Source: Bacteroides propionicifaciens DSM 19291 = JCM 14649 (lineage in GTDB: Bacteria; Bacteroidota; Bacteroidia; Bacteroidales; Bacteroidaceae). Taken from it: DNA of 64,000 nt. A program made the translations under genes and the position numbers. Of the stretch, positions 18,405-29,000 are shown one piece after another. The notes below the pieces were generated by a model that did not search any database, had not been told where the DNA came from, and worked only from the letters and a program-made list of their open reading frames with translations. Where the stretch lies: positions 18,993 through 82,992 of the forward strand of contig NZ_AQWS01000009.1 in assembly GCF_000375405.1 (NCBI RefSeq). Direction: 5' to 3'. Position 1 is the first letter of the stretch, and each line of letters starts with the position of its first letter.

Positions 18405-19076
18405 TTAATAAATCCTTTCTCCAAATATTTTACTTCCTACACGAATTAGCGTACTCCCTTTTGCAATTGCTAATTGATAATCGTGTGACATTCCCATAGA
18501 TAACTCCTTGAAGCTTGCTTCATCACTAAAATATTCTTCTTTACAGTAGTCAAAGAAATCTTTCAGTTCTTGGAACTCGTTTGAAACTTGTTGCATGTCG
18601 TCCGTGTTGGTAGCCATTCCCATTAGTCCAACAATTTTGACATTCTTGAGTTCATCGAGCAAATTACTCTTGAATAATTCTTTGCACTCTTCAAGTGTAA
18701 AACCATATTTAGAGTCTTCTTCTGCAATATGAAGTTGGATGAGGCAGGGTATTACTCGATCAACCTTTAGGGCTTCTTTATTGACATTCTTAAGAAGTCT
18801 TAGCGAATCAATGCTATGTATTAGCGACACAAATGGTGCTATAAATTTGATCTTATTGCTCTGCAAGTGGCCTATAAAGTGCCATTGGATGCCTCTTAGA
18901 GGGAGTTCTTCGTGCTTCTGAATGAGTTCTTGTGCCTTACTCTCACCAAAGATACGTTGTCCTGCATCGTAGGCTTCTTTGAGCTCAGGCACCTCGTGGT
19001 ACTTTGAAACTGCAACTAGGCTAACGTGTGGTGGAACATCTTTAAGTATCTGTTGTAGATTATTGGTAATACTCAT
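18405..19076 (-). CDS. YggS-family PLP-binding protein
   Basis: A 223-aa single-domain PLP protein (alanine racemase N-terminal fold). The PLP lysine is K25 in LVAVSKYHEVPELKEAYDAG, and the motif RIFGESKAQELIQKHEELP follows. The phosphate-binding part lies near the end (ELSMGMSHDYQLAIAKGSTLIRVGSKIFG, as in YggS/PROSC). The family keeps PLP and amino-acid pools in balance in the cytoplasm and has no known enzyme activity. It is probably co-transcribed with DUF4494 (31 bp gap). Confidence 0.93.
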   Translation of the reverse strand: MSITNNLQQILKDVPPHVSLVAVSKYHEVPELKEAYDAGQRIFGESKAQELIQKHEELPLRGIQWHFIGHLQSNKIKFIAPFVSLIHSIDSLRLLKNVNKEALKVDRVIPCLIQLHIAEEDSKYGFTLEECKELFKSNLLDELKNVKIVGLMGMATNTDDMQQVSNEFQELKDFFDYCKEEYFSDEASFKELSMGMSHDYQLAIAKGSTLIRVGSKIFGERIY

Positions 19077-19107
19077 TTCTATAACTGTTTTTGATCTTTG
19101 TGGTTAT

Positions 19108-19569
19108 TTAAACTTCGGGTTTGTCATTAGCTTCACTGCCATATGGATATACGTCCATAAGTGGAGTCTCTGCTACCGAACTAATTTGGTAGTCAGCCAT
19201 TCCGCCTTCCATACCTTTATCTAATTTCTTTACAGCATCTCTTAAATCTGATGCTTGTACTAGCATATTAGTTGATGATTTTTTCTCTGCTCCACTCTTC
19301 TCATCTAGTGTGATGAAAGTCACTTTACATTTGAACCATCTGTCTGCTGATTCTTCTTCAGCAAAAAATATCTCACTATATTTTGCGCGCTTAATGTCAG
19401 AAACAGTGAACTCACCTGTAATGTAAGGGGATATTTCTTCAATGATTCTAGCTTCTGCTTCAGTAAAGCTTAGGGCATCAAAAAGATAAGGCTCTGTTAC
19501 TTTCTTAGCAATGCCATTCTCCGCCATTTTCTCATAGCGAACTTTACATTCAAACCAATTGTGCATCAT
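19108..19569 (-). CDS. DUF4494 protein
   Basis: A 153-aa protein with the Bacteroidota-specific DUF4494 pattern (NWFECKVRYEKM at the start, LFDALSFTEAEARI, FTVSDIKRAKYSEIFF, WFKCKVTFITLDEKSGAEKKSS). It has no signal peptide. The function is not known. It is usually a neighbour of the YggS gene in Bacteroidales, as here, so a shared operon is likely. Confidence 0.88.
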   Translation of the reverse strand: MMHNWFECKVRYEKMAENGIAKKVTEPYLFDALSFTEAEARIIEEISPYITGEFTVSDIKRAKYSEIFFAEEESADRWFKCKVTFITLDEKSGAEKKSSTNMLVQASDLRDAVKKLDKGMEGGMADYQISSVAETPLMDVYPYGSEANDKPEV

Positions 19570-19723
19570 AATTTAATTGTATTCAGTTTTGATTTATATA
19601 TACAGACAAAGGTACAAGATATTTAAATAAATCTTGGATGTTGTGGTATAAAAATAAGAATCCTCTCTATACAAAAGTGAGTGCACTCTGAATAGAGAAG
19701 ATAATCAAAAAAATAGAAAAGTT

Positions 19724-20242
19724 CTACTCTTTTGTATAGTAAATAAATGTGGTTGCTCCAGTAGTGATGACTTGTCCCGACTCGATTCGGCGAATATCAC
19801 CTGGTAGAATTTCTTCAGCTCCAAGGAAAGTACCTGTCATGCTATCGTTGTCTTGAATAGTGCAGATAATCTCACCTCCTTTGCGCTGGATGTTGATGAT
19901 TGTGTGTCTTCTGTCCATACTCATATCACCCGTCTCAATAGGAATGGTAACTTTAGAGCCTGGTGAACGTCTACCAATGAGATTATCACCCTCACTTAAT
20001 GGGATAAGTTGTTTGAATGAGAAAAGATTTTCAATTACCGAAAGATAGCCAAAAGGAGCTTCCAGGTTTTCGGGCGATAAGTCTTCGTCTTTGCGAGTAG
20101 CCTTGAGAGGCGTTTTACCCAAACGTATGCGAAATTGTTTGTCACACTCCTCACAAATAAAGACTAGGGACTGGCCTGCTTCGTAGTTTTGGTCATTGAA
20201 GTAAACATAATTATCGCACTTAGGGCAGCGTACTCGTTTCAT
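19724..20242 (-). CDS. zinc-ribbon and FHA-domain protein
   Basis: A 172-aa protein. The first 40 residues hold a zinc ribbon (CPKC ... CEEC), and residues ~85-165 form an FHA domain (IGRRSPGSKVTIPI, MSMDRRHTIINIQ, QDNDSMTGTFLG). The Gly-Arg-Arg, Ser/Asp and Arg-His motifs that bind phosphothreonine appear to be present. It lies 9 bp after the HU/SPOR gene, so the two are probably one transcript. A role in Ser/Thr phosphosignalling is suggested by the domain alone; no kinase gene is adjacent. Confidence 0.87.
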   Translation of the reverse strand: MKRVRCPKCDNYVYFNDQNYEAGQSLVFICEECDKQFRIRLGKTPLKATRKDEDLSPENLEAPFGYLSVIENLFSFKQLIPLSEGDNLIGRRSPGSKVTIPIETGDMSMDRRHTIINIQRKGGEIICTIQDNDSMTGTFLGAEEILPGDIRRIESGQVITTGATTFIYYTKE

Positions 20243-20251
20243 AAAATCTTA

Positions 20252-21364
20252 TTAGTTTGCTTTGTACACCCATGCATTGGCATAATCAGCATTTTTTGTT
20301 AGTTGGTTCAGTGCCTTGTATGCAGCATCTTTTGATTCAAATGAGGCAATACTTACTCGAACTCTGTTTTGATTGGTTAGGACTTGTGCATTATCATAAC
20401 CATTATTTTTGAGCTGAGTAACCATATCTTTAGCAAGGTCTTTTCGAATAGAGCTTGCTACAATAATATGAAAAGGATTAATGTCGTTTGAAACTTTAAT
20501 CTCTTGGGTTACTTGCTTAGTTGGTAAAGATACATCAGAAGCTGGTGTTTCTATCTCTTGCTTAGCTAGAACTTTCTTATCGTGAGCAGTTACATGTGAA
20601 AACACGAATCCTTCAGAATTTTCACTCGCTTCATCTTCTACTTTTAACTCTTCAGTAATAGAAGGTGCTTCTGCTAACTCTAACGTCGAATTGATCGCTG
20701 TTGTTTGTTGAGCTTTATTTGAAGGTGTAAAGATATCAGTTGATAAGAATTTAGCATAGCTAGTAGTTTGTATCTCTGTGTTTTCTATCGGAGTAGAGAA
20801 AAATAGTACAGAAATAAAAGCTACAGCAACAAGAACTACTGAGCCTGCCATATTCAAAACTCTTTTATGTGTTTCTGGTTTAAAGAATACAGGAGCAGTT
20901 TTGTGAATGGAAGTTTCTTGCCCTATTTTGCTGTCAATAATCTGATTAATCTCTAGGATTTCAAAAGGTTTGAAACCATAAAACTGAGGGCAAGTTAATG
21001 CTTCAGGATTAGCTTTGAATGAATAATTATTATTGGCATCACAACGAAGTGTTCCTAAATTCTTAAGCTCTACATAACCATTGACTTCCAGGTTAGTACG
21101 CAATTTGTCGACAGCTTCTGCAATATTTTGTTGAGCTTCTTGAATACTACAATTGCTAATATTCATATATGACTGAAGCAATAAACCATCGTTTAAAGTC
21201 AATCTATCGTTAAAGCCGATATTACGGACTGGAGGTACAAATAGATCTTTTTTTGCATCTCGAATTGCAGGAGTATAGTGGGCTATAAAGCCTCCAAACC
21301 CCGGTATAACCGCAAAGTCACTTTCTAAAAGAAGTTTATGTATGTGTCGAGCCAATTCATTCAT
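20252..21364 (-). CDS. CCDC81-type HU-domain and SPOR-domain membrane protein
   Basis: A 370-aa protein. Two HU-like CCDC81 prokaryotic domains lie at the N-terminus (LARHIHKLLLESDFAVIPGFGG; then FGGFIAHYTPAIRDA...). A single transmembrane helix follows near residues 173-193 (AGSVVLVAVAFISVLFF), then a linker, then a C-terminal SPOR domain (FHIIVASSIRKDLAKDMVTQ...) that binds denuded peptidoglycan. The HU part would face the cytoplasm and the SPOR part the periplasm, as in Bacteroidota envelope proteins. It is the first gene of a likely two-gene operon with the FHA gene. The DNA-binding ability of the HU part is untested. Confidence 0.88.
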   Translation of the reverse strand: MNELARHIHKLLLESDFAVIPGFGGFIAHYTPAIRDAKKDLFVPPVRNIGFNDRLTLNDGLLLQSYMNISNCSIQEAQQNIAEAVDKLRTNLEVNGYVELKNLGTLRCDANNNYSFKANPEALTCPQFYGFKPFEILEINQIIDSKIGQETSIHKTAPVFFKPETHKRVLNMAGSVVLVAVAFISVLFFSTPIENTEIQTTSYAKFLSTDIFTPSNKAQQTTAINSTLELAEAPSITEELKVEDEASENSEGFVFSHVTAHDKKVLAKQEIETPASDVSLPTKQVTQEIKVSNDINPFHIIVASSIRKDLAKDMVTQLKNNGYDNAQVLTNQNRVRVSIASFESKDAAYKALNQLTKNADYANAWVYKAN

Positions 21365-21732
21365 GGTACAAAACTAATATTTTTTATTCTATAAAACGAT
21401 GAATTTTACAAATAAGTTATTCCTTAGTTATCTACTCTTTTTTTAAGAATATATCAGGTTGTAGACTGTACTGATTTTTCCTTAATATCCCAAATGGTAA
21501 TTTAAGGTAAAGTGTTTCGTGGTTTAGCTTAGACTAGATATATAAGGTGTATCAAAAGAGCCTTATAGCTCGTTTAAATTGTTCGCTAGTGAAATTACAA
21601 AATTAAAAAGAGATAGTCAATTATATTTTCTATTTTTGTGTTAGCTATTTATGCCTTTAGTTGATACTTTGCAGCTAAATGCGGTTATTTTTCAACAAAA
21701 TATTCCCAATATTTAATTCTTTACTTATTGAT
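21365..21732. promoter_or_regulatory. divergent intergenic region with promoter candidates
   Basis: A 368-bp gene-free AT-rich region. CAAAACTA at 21369-21376 gives a minus-strand TAGTTTTG box directly before the HU/SPOR gene. TATTTTTG at 21631-21638 fits a plus-strand -7 box for the UDP-sugar dehydrogenase. I see no hairpin or operator of note. Confidence 0.4.
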
Positions 21733-23052
21733 ATGAAAATTGTAATTGTAGGAACCGGTTATGTCGGATTAGTAACAGGTACTTGTTTTGCCGAAATTGG
21801 TGTAGATGTTACCTGTGTTGATACAGATCAAAATAAGATAGATAAGATTAAAGCTGGGAAAATTCCTATTTATGAGAACGGGCTCGAAGAGTTAGTGGCT
21901 AAAAATGTAGCTGCTGGACGATTGCATTTTACAAGCTCTATTCTTGATAGCCTTGACGATGCTGAGGTTGTATTCATTGCTGTAGGTACTCCACCTGATG
22001 AAGATGGAAGTGCTGATCTCAAATTTGTGCTTGAAGTAGCTCGTACTATTGGTCAAAACATGAATAACTACTTGCTTGTTGTTACTAAAAGTACCGTTCC
22101 TGTTGGAACATCTCACCGTGTTAAAGAGGCAATCCAAGCTCAGCTAGATATAAGAGGTGTTAATCTTGATTTCGATGTAGCCTCTAACCCTGAATTCTTA
22201 AAAGAAGGAAACGCTGTAGCCGACTTTATGAGTCCTGATCGTGTTGTTGTAGGTGTAGAGTCTGAGAAAGCCGAAAAGATTATGACACGTCTTTACAAAC
22301 CATTCTTGCTAAATAATTTCCGAGTGCTATTTATGGATATTTCTTCTGCCGAGATGACCAAATATGCTGCTAATTCAATGCTTGCTACTCGCATTAGCTT
22401 TATGAATGATATTGCTAATTTATGTGAGTTAGTAGGTGCCGACGTTAATCTTGTTCGTCTAGGCATTGGATCTGACACTCGAATAGGGCGGAAGTTTTTA
22501 TATCCTGGGATTGGTTATGGTGGTTCTTGCTTTCCTAAAGACATCAAGGCTCTTATTCGTACAGGGCAAGAAAATAACTATAAACTCCGTGTGCTTGAGG
22601 CTGTTGATGCTGTCAATGAATCGCAAAAGAGCATTTTATTCGATAAGTTGAATAAGCATTATGGTGGTGACCTTCGAGGTAAAACGGTTGCACTTTGGGG
22701 ACTTTCATTTAAACCCGAAACTGATGATATGCGTGAGGCTCCTTCTTTAATCTTAATGAATTTGTTATTACAAGCGGGTTGTCATATCAGAGTTTATGAC
22801 CCTGCAGCAATGGATGAATGTCGTAGAATTATGGGCAATGATGTTTATTATGCAAACGATCATTACGATGCCTTGTTAAATGCAGATGCGCTTATGCTCC
22901 TTACTGAGTGGAAAGAGTTTAGACTTCCTTCTTGGGGAGTTGTTAAAAAAGCAATGAAAGAGCCAGTTTTGTTAGATGGACGTAATATTTATGACAAAGA
23001 AGAGCTAATCGAAAATGGTTTTACTTACTTTTGCATAGGTATAAGACATTAA
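21733..23052 (+). CDS. ugd: UDP-glucose 6-dehydrogenase-type nucleotide-sugar dehydrogenase
   Basis: A 439-aa NAD-dependent dehydrogenase that would oxidise UDP-glucose to UDP-glucuronate for polysaccharide synthesis. The N-terminal Rossmann motif is GTGYVGLVTGTCFAEIG. The catalytic Cys is in YPGIGYGGSCFPKDIKAL (near residue 264), and the C-terminal NAD-binding half contains LWGLSFKPETDDMREAPS. The ATG at 21733 (MKIVIVG) fits the family start; the frame can be extended 18 codons upstream to 21679. Discriminating UDP-Glc from UDP-ManNAc or UDP-GlcNAc needs comparison. Confidence 0.9.
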   Translation: MKIVIVGTGYVGLVTGTCFAEIGVDVTCVDTDQNKIDKIKAGKIPIYENGLEELVAKNVAAGRLHFTSSILDSLDDAEVVFIAVGTPPDEDGSADLKFVLEVARTIGQNMNNYLLVVTKSTVPVGTSHRVKEAIQAQLDIRGVNLDFDVASNPEFLKEGNAVADFMSPDRVVVGVESEKAEKIMTRLYKPFLLNNFRVLFMDISSAEMTKYAANSMLATRISFMNDIANLCELVGADVNLVRLGIGSDTRIGRKFLYPGIGYGGSCFPKDIKALIRTGQENNYKLRVLEAVDAVNESQKSILFDKLNKHYGGDLRGKTVALWGLSFKPETDDMREAPSLILMNLLLQAGCHIRVYDPAAMDECRRIMGNDVYYANDHYDALLNADALMLLTEWKEFRLPSWGVVKKAMKEPVLLDGRNIYDKEELIENGFTYFCIGIRH

Positions 23053-23153
23053 CTAAATATTAGAAACCTTTTAGGACAGGGTTCGTTCTACTATTTAGAT
23101 GATGATTTACGACTAGGTGATAGTCAATAATCTTTAGAACAAAACTCGACTTA

Positions 23154-23996
23154 ATGAAACTCTTATTTCTTATATTATTAATAACCTCTTGGTGTTCTTG
23201 TTCATCTTCGGGCAAAGATGGTGTACAAAAATCGGCCGAACTTCAGCTTGAAAATGTTGAGGCTAAGCGATTATTACAAGGAGTCTGGATCAATGACGAC
23301 TCAAACGTACCTTTGCTATTTGTTAAAGGTGATAGCCTGAGGTTTATAGGTCAATCTGACGATCCAATAGAGTTCAAAATTTATAAAGACAGCCTGTATA
23401 CTTATGGTTATGATGTCATGACTTATAAGATAGACCGACAGTCTGAATATGATTTTTGGTTTCACTCGCTTTCCGATCGAATTGTAAAACTTTATCGCTC
23501 CGAAAACTTAGAAGACTCTCTATATTTTAAAGAGGATAGTCAACGTGAGCCTATGCCTATCTATACTGAAGTAGTACAAAAGGATTCTGTTGTTTTTTTT
23601 GATAATAGAAGATTTAGAGGCTATGTATATATCAATCCCTCTTCTTATAAAATCAATAAACCTACTTACTCTGATGAGGGAATTAGGCTCGATGAAGTGT
23701 TTTATGATAATGTAATACACATTTGTGTTTACGAAGGTTCTAAAAGCCTTTTTGCTCGAGATATGTATAAAACGGATTTCAAGTCATTCTTAACGGACTC
23801 TTTTTATGAGCAGTCTGTTTTGGTTGATATGAGTTTTACAGGAGTAGATGCAGCAGGTTTTCACTTTACAGCTCGTGTGGGTGTGCCTGAGAGTTTTATC
23901 CATAATCTTATTGGTGTGACCATAAGCTTTAATGGCGATATGCAAATGGAGCTAAAAGAGGGTACTATAACTTCACAAGAGAATATAGGACTCTGA
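23154..23996 (+). CDS. DUF4738 lipoprotein
   Basis: A 280-aa protein with a lipoprotein signal (MKLLFLILLITSWCSCSSSG; Cys 16 after WCS is the probable lipid anchor). The mature part has GVWINDDSNVPLLFVKGDSLRF, FKIYKDSLYTYGYDV and a second beta-rich domain (RRFRGYVYINPSSYKI), the DUF4738 pattern of Bacteroidales. Its function is unknown. It follows ugd by about 100 bp and converges with the histidine kinase gene. Confidence 0.82.
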   Translation: MKLLFLILLITSWCSCSSSGKDGVQKSAELQLENVEAKRLLQGVWINDDSNVPLLFVKGDSLRFIGQSDDPIEFKIYKDSLYTYGYDVMTYKIDRQSEYDFWFHSLSDRIVKLYRSENLEDSLYFKEDSQREPMPIYTEVVQKDSVVFFDNRRFRGYVYINPSSYKINKPTYSDEGIRLDEVFYDNVIHICVYEGSKSLFARDMYKTDFKSFLTDSFYEQSVLVDMSFTGVDAAGFHFTARVGVPESFIHNLIGVTISFNGDMQMELKEGTITSQENIGL

Positions 23997-24017
23997 TATT
24001 GATTTTCTCTTTACTTC

Positions 24018-25361
24018 CTATATAGTCACTGTAACTACTGTTCCAATCCCAACCTGCGATTGAATATTGTAGATAATATTATTCTTTTCTAAGATTCGTA
24101 GGGCGATAGAAAGCCCTATGCCACTTCCTTGTATCTTATTTGTGTTATTTCCTCTGTAGAACGGTGTGCTGATGTTGGCTAATTCTTGGGGTGGAATACC
24201 TATACCTTTGTCTTCAATGGATATGCAAAGCTTGTCAAACTCTTTGTATAGCTTGACCGCTACTACTTGACCATTAGAGTATTTTACAGCATTCTCGATG
24301 ATGTTGAATAAGGCCATAAACAGTTGTGTCCGATCCTTGTTGACGGTTAGTAGCGCTTCGTCACTTGGCTCAACTTCTAGTTCTACATGAACCTTGGAGT
24401 TGGCATAGTTGAGAGATAACTTATCTATAATTTCCCAAATTAACTCATCAACCCTAAAGTGATGGCTAAGTACCGAAACTTCTCTAAGATCAGAAATAAC
24501 TAGTAGAGTGCTTAAAATACCTTCGAGTTGCTGAATTTGGGTAATTAACTTTTGCGATAGCTCTTCATATTCCGAAGGTGACCGATCTTTGAGTGAAAAG
24601 ACCTCTAAATTGCCTAGTATTGCCGCTAGGGGAGTCTTAAACTCATGCGATACATAGTTCACAAAATTCTTTTGAATTATAAAAGTGTCTGAGATCTGCT
24701 TCAAAAGTTGGTTGAAGGTATCGGTGAGTTCTTGCAGCTCATCGTGGGTATTAGGTGATTCAATCTGAACAATGGGGTGATTGGGTACAATCACCTTGAC
24801 CTGCTCTATAACTTGGTTGAATGGCTTGTATGCAATGTGAGCTAGCCATCTGCTAAGCAACACTACTGCTAATAAACCTGTCATGAGTGCTGTGAGTAAT
24901 ATCCAGAGTAACGAAATGAGTTGATCACTTAAGGCTTGTTTTGATTCTTTAGTAATGATGATAAAATCACCCTGATTGTCTTCATAGAATATTCCATAAC
25001 AATAGGCGGAGAGGCTTGTGAAGCTCAGCTTACCTCTTTCAAATATCTTTTGTAGGTTAGAGGGGCTAACCTCTTCGGTATTCTCTCCCCATACAATTTT
25101 ATTCTGGTCGTTGTAAACTTGATACTCTGTACCCACAACAATTTCATCGAACTGTTTGCGCACTCTTTCGAAGTCTTTGGCATTCATCTCATCCTCCTCA
25201 AGATGAAATAAGGCTACTATGGATGCTGTTTTCTCTAAGTTGTTGTAGATGGATTTTTGTGCACTTTGGGCATAGAGAATATAGATCAGAAAAGAGATTA
25301 TGATAAATATTACTCCAAAAGCTATGGAGCTGTACAGGCTTTGGCGCACTTGAATTTTCAT
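24018..25361 (-). CDS. sensor histidine kinase (CusS-type)
   Basis: A 447-aa sensor with two transmembrane helices (residues ~11-31 and ~150-170) bounding a periplasmic domain, then a HAMP-like segment. The phospho-acceptor H-box is FVNYVSHEFKTPLAAILGN (His near 238), and the ATPase N- and G-boxes end in IEDKGIGIPP and GSGIGLSIAL. The gene lies 7 bp after the response regulator gene, which in turn follows the RND metal pump, so this is the sensor of a metal-responsive pair. The metal is not fixed by sequence. Confidence 0.92.
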   Translation of the reverse strand: MKIQVRQSLYSSIAFGVIFIIISFLIYILYAQSAQKSIYNNLEKTASIVALFHLEEDEMNAKDFERVRKQFDEIVVGTEYQVYNDQNKIVWGENTEEVSPSNLQKIFERGKLSFTSLSAYCYGIFYEDNQGDFIIITKESKQALSDQLISLLWILLTALMTGLLAVVLLSRWLAHIAYKPFNQVIEQVKVIVPNHPIVQIESPNTHDELQELTDTFNQLLKQISDTFIIQKNFVNYVSHEFKTPLAAILGNLEVFSLKDRSPSEYEELSQKLITQIQQLEGILSTLLVISDLREVSVLSHHFRVDELIWEIIDKLSLNYANSKVHVELEVEPSDEALLTVNKDRTQLFMALFNIIENAVKYSNGQVVAVKLYKEFDKLCISIEDKGIGIPPQELANISTPFYRGNNTNKIQGSGIGLSIALRILEKNNIIYNIQSQVGIGTVVTVTI

Positions 25362-25368
25362 ATAACGA

Positions 25369-26055
25369 CTAATTTTCTTGTGTACGTATGAGATAACCTC
25401 TTCCCTTAACCGTCTGAATAAGCTTGTTCTCGCTCTCTGTATCTACCTTATTACGCAGATAAGAGATATAAACATCGACCACATTGGTGTTGGAGTCGTA
25501 GTCTATACCCCAAACAGCATCTAAAATTTGAACTCGTGAAAGCACCTTGTTCTTATTTTCCATCAAGAGTTGGAGTAGCTTAAACTCTTGTAGTGTAAGT
25601 TTGATTTCCTTGCTATCGCGCTCAACAATATGTCTGTCGAGATAAAGCTTGAGATTATCGCAGGTTAAGACATTCTCTTGAACCTGGTTATTTGACTTAA
25701 ATCGGCGGGTGAGTGCATTGATTCTGGCAATTAACTCTTTAAAATGAAAGGGCTTAGCCAGATAGTCATCTGCTCCATAATCGAGTGCTTTGACTTTATC
25801 ATCGGGTTCACCCAAAGCGCTCACCACTAGGATAGGTGTGTTTATCTTTTTGTACCTCATGTATTGGAGCAACTCAATACCATCAATGTCGGGTAGCATA
25901 ATATCGAGTAAAACTAAATCCCACTCGCGTTGGGCAATAAGGCTTCGTGCCTTATTGCCGTTTTCTGCTAATATTACAGAGAATCCACTCTCTTCAAGGC
26001 CTTTGACCATGAATTCGCTGATACGTGGATTATCTTCTACAAGTAATAACTCCAT
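25369..26055 (-). CDS. OmpR-family response regulator (CusR-type)
   Basis: A 228-aa regulator. The receiver domain has the acidic pair E7/D8, the phospho-acceptor D51 (LLDIMLPDIDG) and Lys near 101. The C-terminal winged-helix domain ends with VDVYISYLRNKVD and GRGYLIRTQEN. It lies 35 bp after the RND pump gene and 7 bp before the kinase gene, so it belongs to the same operon and probably controls it from the 5' promoter region near 31600. Confidence 0.93.
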   Translation of the reverse strand: MELLLVEDNPRISEFMVKGLEESGFSVILAENGNKARSLIAQREWDLVLLDIMLPDIDGIELLQYMRYKKINTPILVVSALGEPDDKVKALDYGADDYLAKPFHFKELIARINALTRRFKSNNQVQENVLTCDNLKLYLDRHIVERDSKEIKLTLQEFKLLQLLMENKNKVLSRVQILDAVWGIDYDSNTNVVDVYISYLRNKVDTESENKLIQTVKGRGYLIRTQEN

Positions 26056-26090
26056 AAACTTTCATTATTATATTTCTAAAAGTAAGGATT

Positions 26091-29000
26091 TTATTTCTCT
26101 TTCAATCGCTTATCACCTCGGTAAGCATAATAAAATACCTGTGGTAATACAGTGAAAGATAGAACCATACTGATCACTATACCACCAACAATCATAATAG
26201 CTAAAGGTTTCTGTACCTCAGATCCCATACTGTTGGAGAGTGCAGCAGGTAAGAGCCCCATTGACCCCATAAGAGCAATCATCAGTACAGGGCGAAGACG
26301 TTCGCGAACTGCCTCATCAATTGCTTCGCGCAGGTTATGCGAGCGTTGCATTTTCGACTTCATTAACGTAATGAGAAGAATACTATCAATCGAGGTAACT
26401 CCGAATAAGATAATAAATCCTATTCCTGCAGAGATTCCAAACACAGTACCTGTAACCCAGAGCGATAAGAATCCTCCAATTATGGCATAAGGTATAGTGC
26501 TTGCAGCGATTAGGGTATCTTTAACTGTTCCGAAGTTCATGTAAAGTAGGAACAATATTAAAAGAATTACCGCAGGAACAATAATCATCAACTGGTCGGT
26601 TGCTCGTTGTTGCGACTCAAACTCACCAGCCCATACCATCTTGTTTTCGGGGTTTAAGTTTACTTTTTCCTCAACGGCAGCTTGTGCCTCACTGATGGTT
26701 GAGCCCAAATCTCGGTCACGGATGCTGAATCCTACACCGATGTATCTGCTACTACCGTCGCGGTAGATAAAGGTTGGGCCAGTGATAAATGAGATGTCAG
26801 CAATCTCTTTTAACGGAACATATTGCCCCTCCATAGTAGGTATAAGTATATTGCCAATTTGCTCCTCGTCTGTACGATACTCTTTTTGGAAACGTAACTG
26901 CACATCGAATATACGTTCGCCTTCATAAAACTGTGTAGCAGCTTTTCCCCCAATTGCCATCTCGATAACTGCTTGTGCATCGGCCATTGATACCCCATAA
27001 GTAGCCATACGTGACTCTTGAAGTTTTATTTGAAGTTCGGGCAGTCCGATGCTTCTGAATACGTTGACATCTTTTACACCACGGATACCCTGAATAGCAG
27101 ATGCGGTAGAGTCGGCCAAGGCTTCGAGTTGGTAGAGGTCGTTGCCATAAATCTTAATAACAAGCGAACTTTTTACTCCAGCAACATACTCCTCAACATT
27201 ATCTTGGATGGGTTGACTGAACCCAAATATTATACCTGGATAAATGTCTAGTGTCTCTTGCATCTCTTCGATTAAATCATCTTTCTTGATTTTGCGATTC
27301 CACTCTTTTTCGGGCTTTAACTCTGCATGAAACTCAATGTTGAAGAATCCTGTTGGGTCGGTACCGTCATTGGGACGACCTGTCTGTGTTAATACAAAAT
27401 CGACTTCCTCAAAATCACGAAGTTTCTGTTTCATCTCTTTGGTTATTCTTACGGACTCGTCCAAATTAATACTATTGGGCAGAGTTGCACGAATATAGAT
27501 AGCTCCTTCGTTCATATTGGGTATAAACTCGGTACCCCAAAACATAAAGCGAGCAATACATATAGCTAAGACCACGCAGAAAGTTACGATAGTTCCTTTA
27601 CGGTGTTTAGAGCTAAATACTGAAACTCTGTATAGATTATCAATAAAGAAACGGCTGATAAAATTGGTCTTATCTTTTACTGGTTTCTTCATTAGTAGTT
27701 TACACATCACCGGTACATAAGTTAAGGCCAAGATTAGCGAACCTAGTAGGGCATAACCCAAGGTAAAGGCGAGTGGTGAGAACATTTTACCCTCAACTTT
27801 CTGAAAAGAGAAGATCGGGAATAGTGCCACCACCAAAATAAGCTGAGCAAAGAAGATACTGCCTGCTACACGGCCAGCACTCTTTTTAATAAGCCCGTCT
27901 TTGGAGGTTTTTGTAAAGCGATCCCCCAATTCGTGGGTTCGTTTTTCCATAGCTACAAAGATAATCTCTACAATGACTAGAGTCCCCTCAAGTAGGAGTC
28001 CAAAGTCGAGTGCTCCCATGGAGATTAAATTGGCTGGCAGACCTTGAATACGTAGCATTATGATAGCAAACAAGAAAGAGAGTGGGATTACTGTTGCCAC
28101 AATAAGGGTTGTACGCCAATTGAAAAGGAAGATAAAGACTACCAACGAAACGAGGAGAATACCCTCTGCGAGGTTTTTAACCACAGTGTTAACTGTAGTT
28201 TGAACCAACGTGGTGCGATCGAGGAAAGGAATAACCTCTACACCTTCAGGAAGTATTCTCTCGTTAAGTTCAGTGATTTTCTCTTTAACAAGCTTGATAA
28301 CAGCTCCAGGGTCTTGACCACGAAGCATCACTACAATACCTTGTACAACATCGTCCTTATCGTCTAGACCAACCTGACCCAAACGAGGCTTTGCTCCGAT
28401 ACCGACTGTAGCTACTTGTTTAATGCGGATGGGCGTGCCTCCACGAGTTTCAATCAAAATATTTTCGATATCGTCGATACTTTCAAGCAGACCGATACCA
28501 CGAACCACAAAGGCTTGATTCCCTTTTTGGATAATATCTCCGCCCACGTTGATATTACTGTTTTCTACGGCTTCGTAAACATCTAGTGGTGATAGACCGT
28601 AATTAGCCAATTCAACAGGGTTTACTTTGATTTCATATATTTTTTCTTCTCCACCAAAACTGTTCACATCGGCTACACCAGGAACAGATAAGAGCTCACG
28701 CTCGATTACCCATTCGTTTATAGCTGTTACCTCTCGGATAGGCAAATCACTATTGATTACATATCTAAAGATTTCACCAGTTGCACCCGATGGTGGCTCT
28801 ATCGAAGGGTCAGCACCTTCGGGAAGGTCGAGGCCTTGCATTCTGTTAGAGGCGTATTGTTGTGCATAGAAATCATCAACATCGTCTTCGAAGAGAACCG
28901 TAACTACCGATAGTCCAAAGAGTGAAGTAGAACGCACGTCTGTTTTACGAGGTATTGTATTCATCTCTCGCATGATAGGCAGGGTGATGAATTTCTCCAC

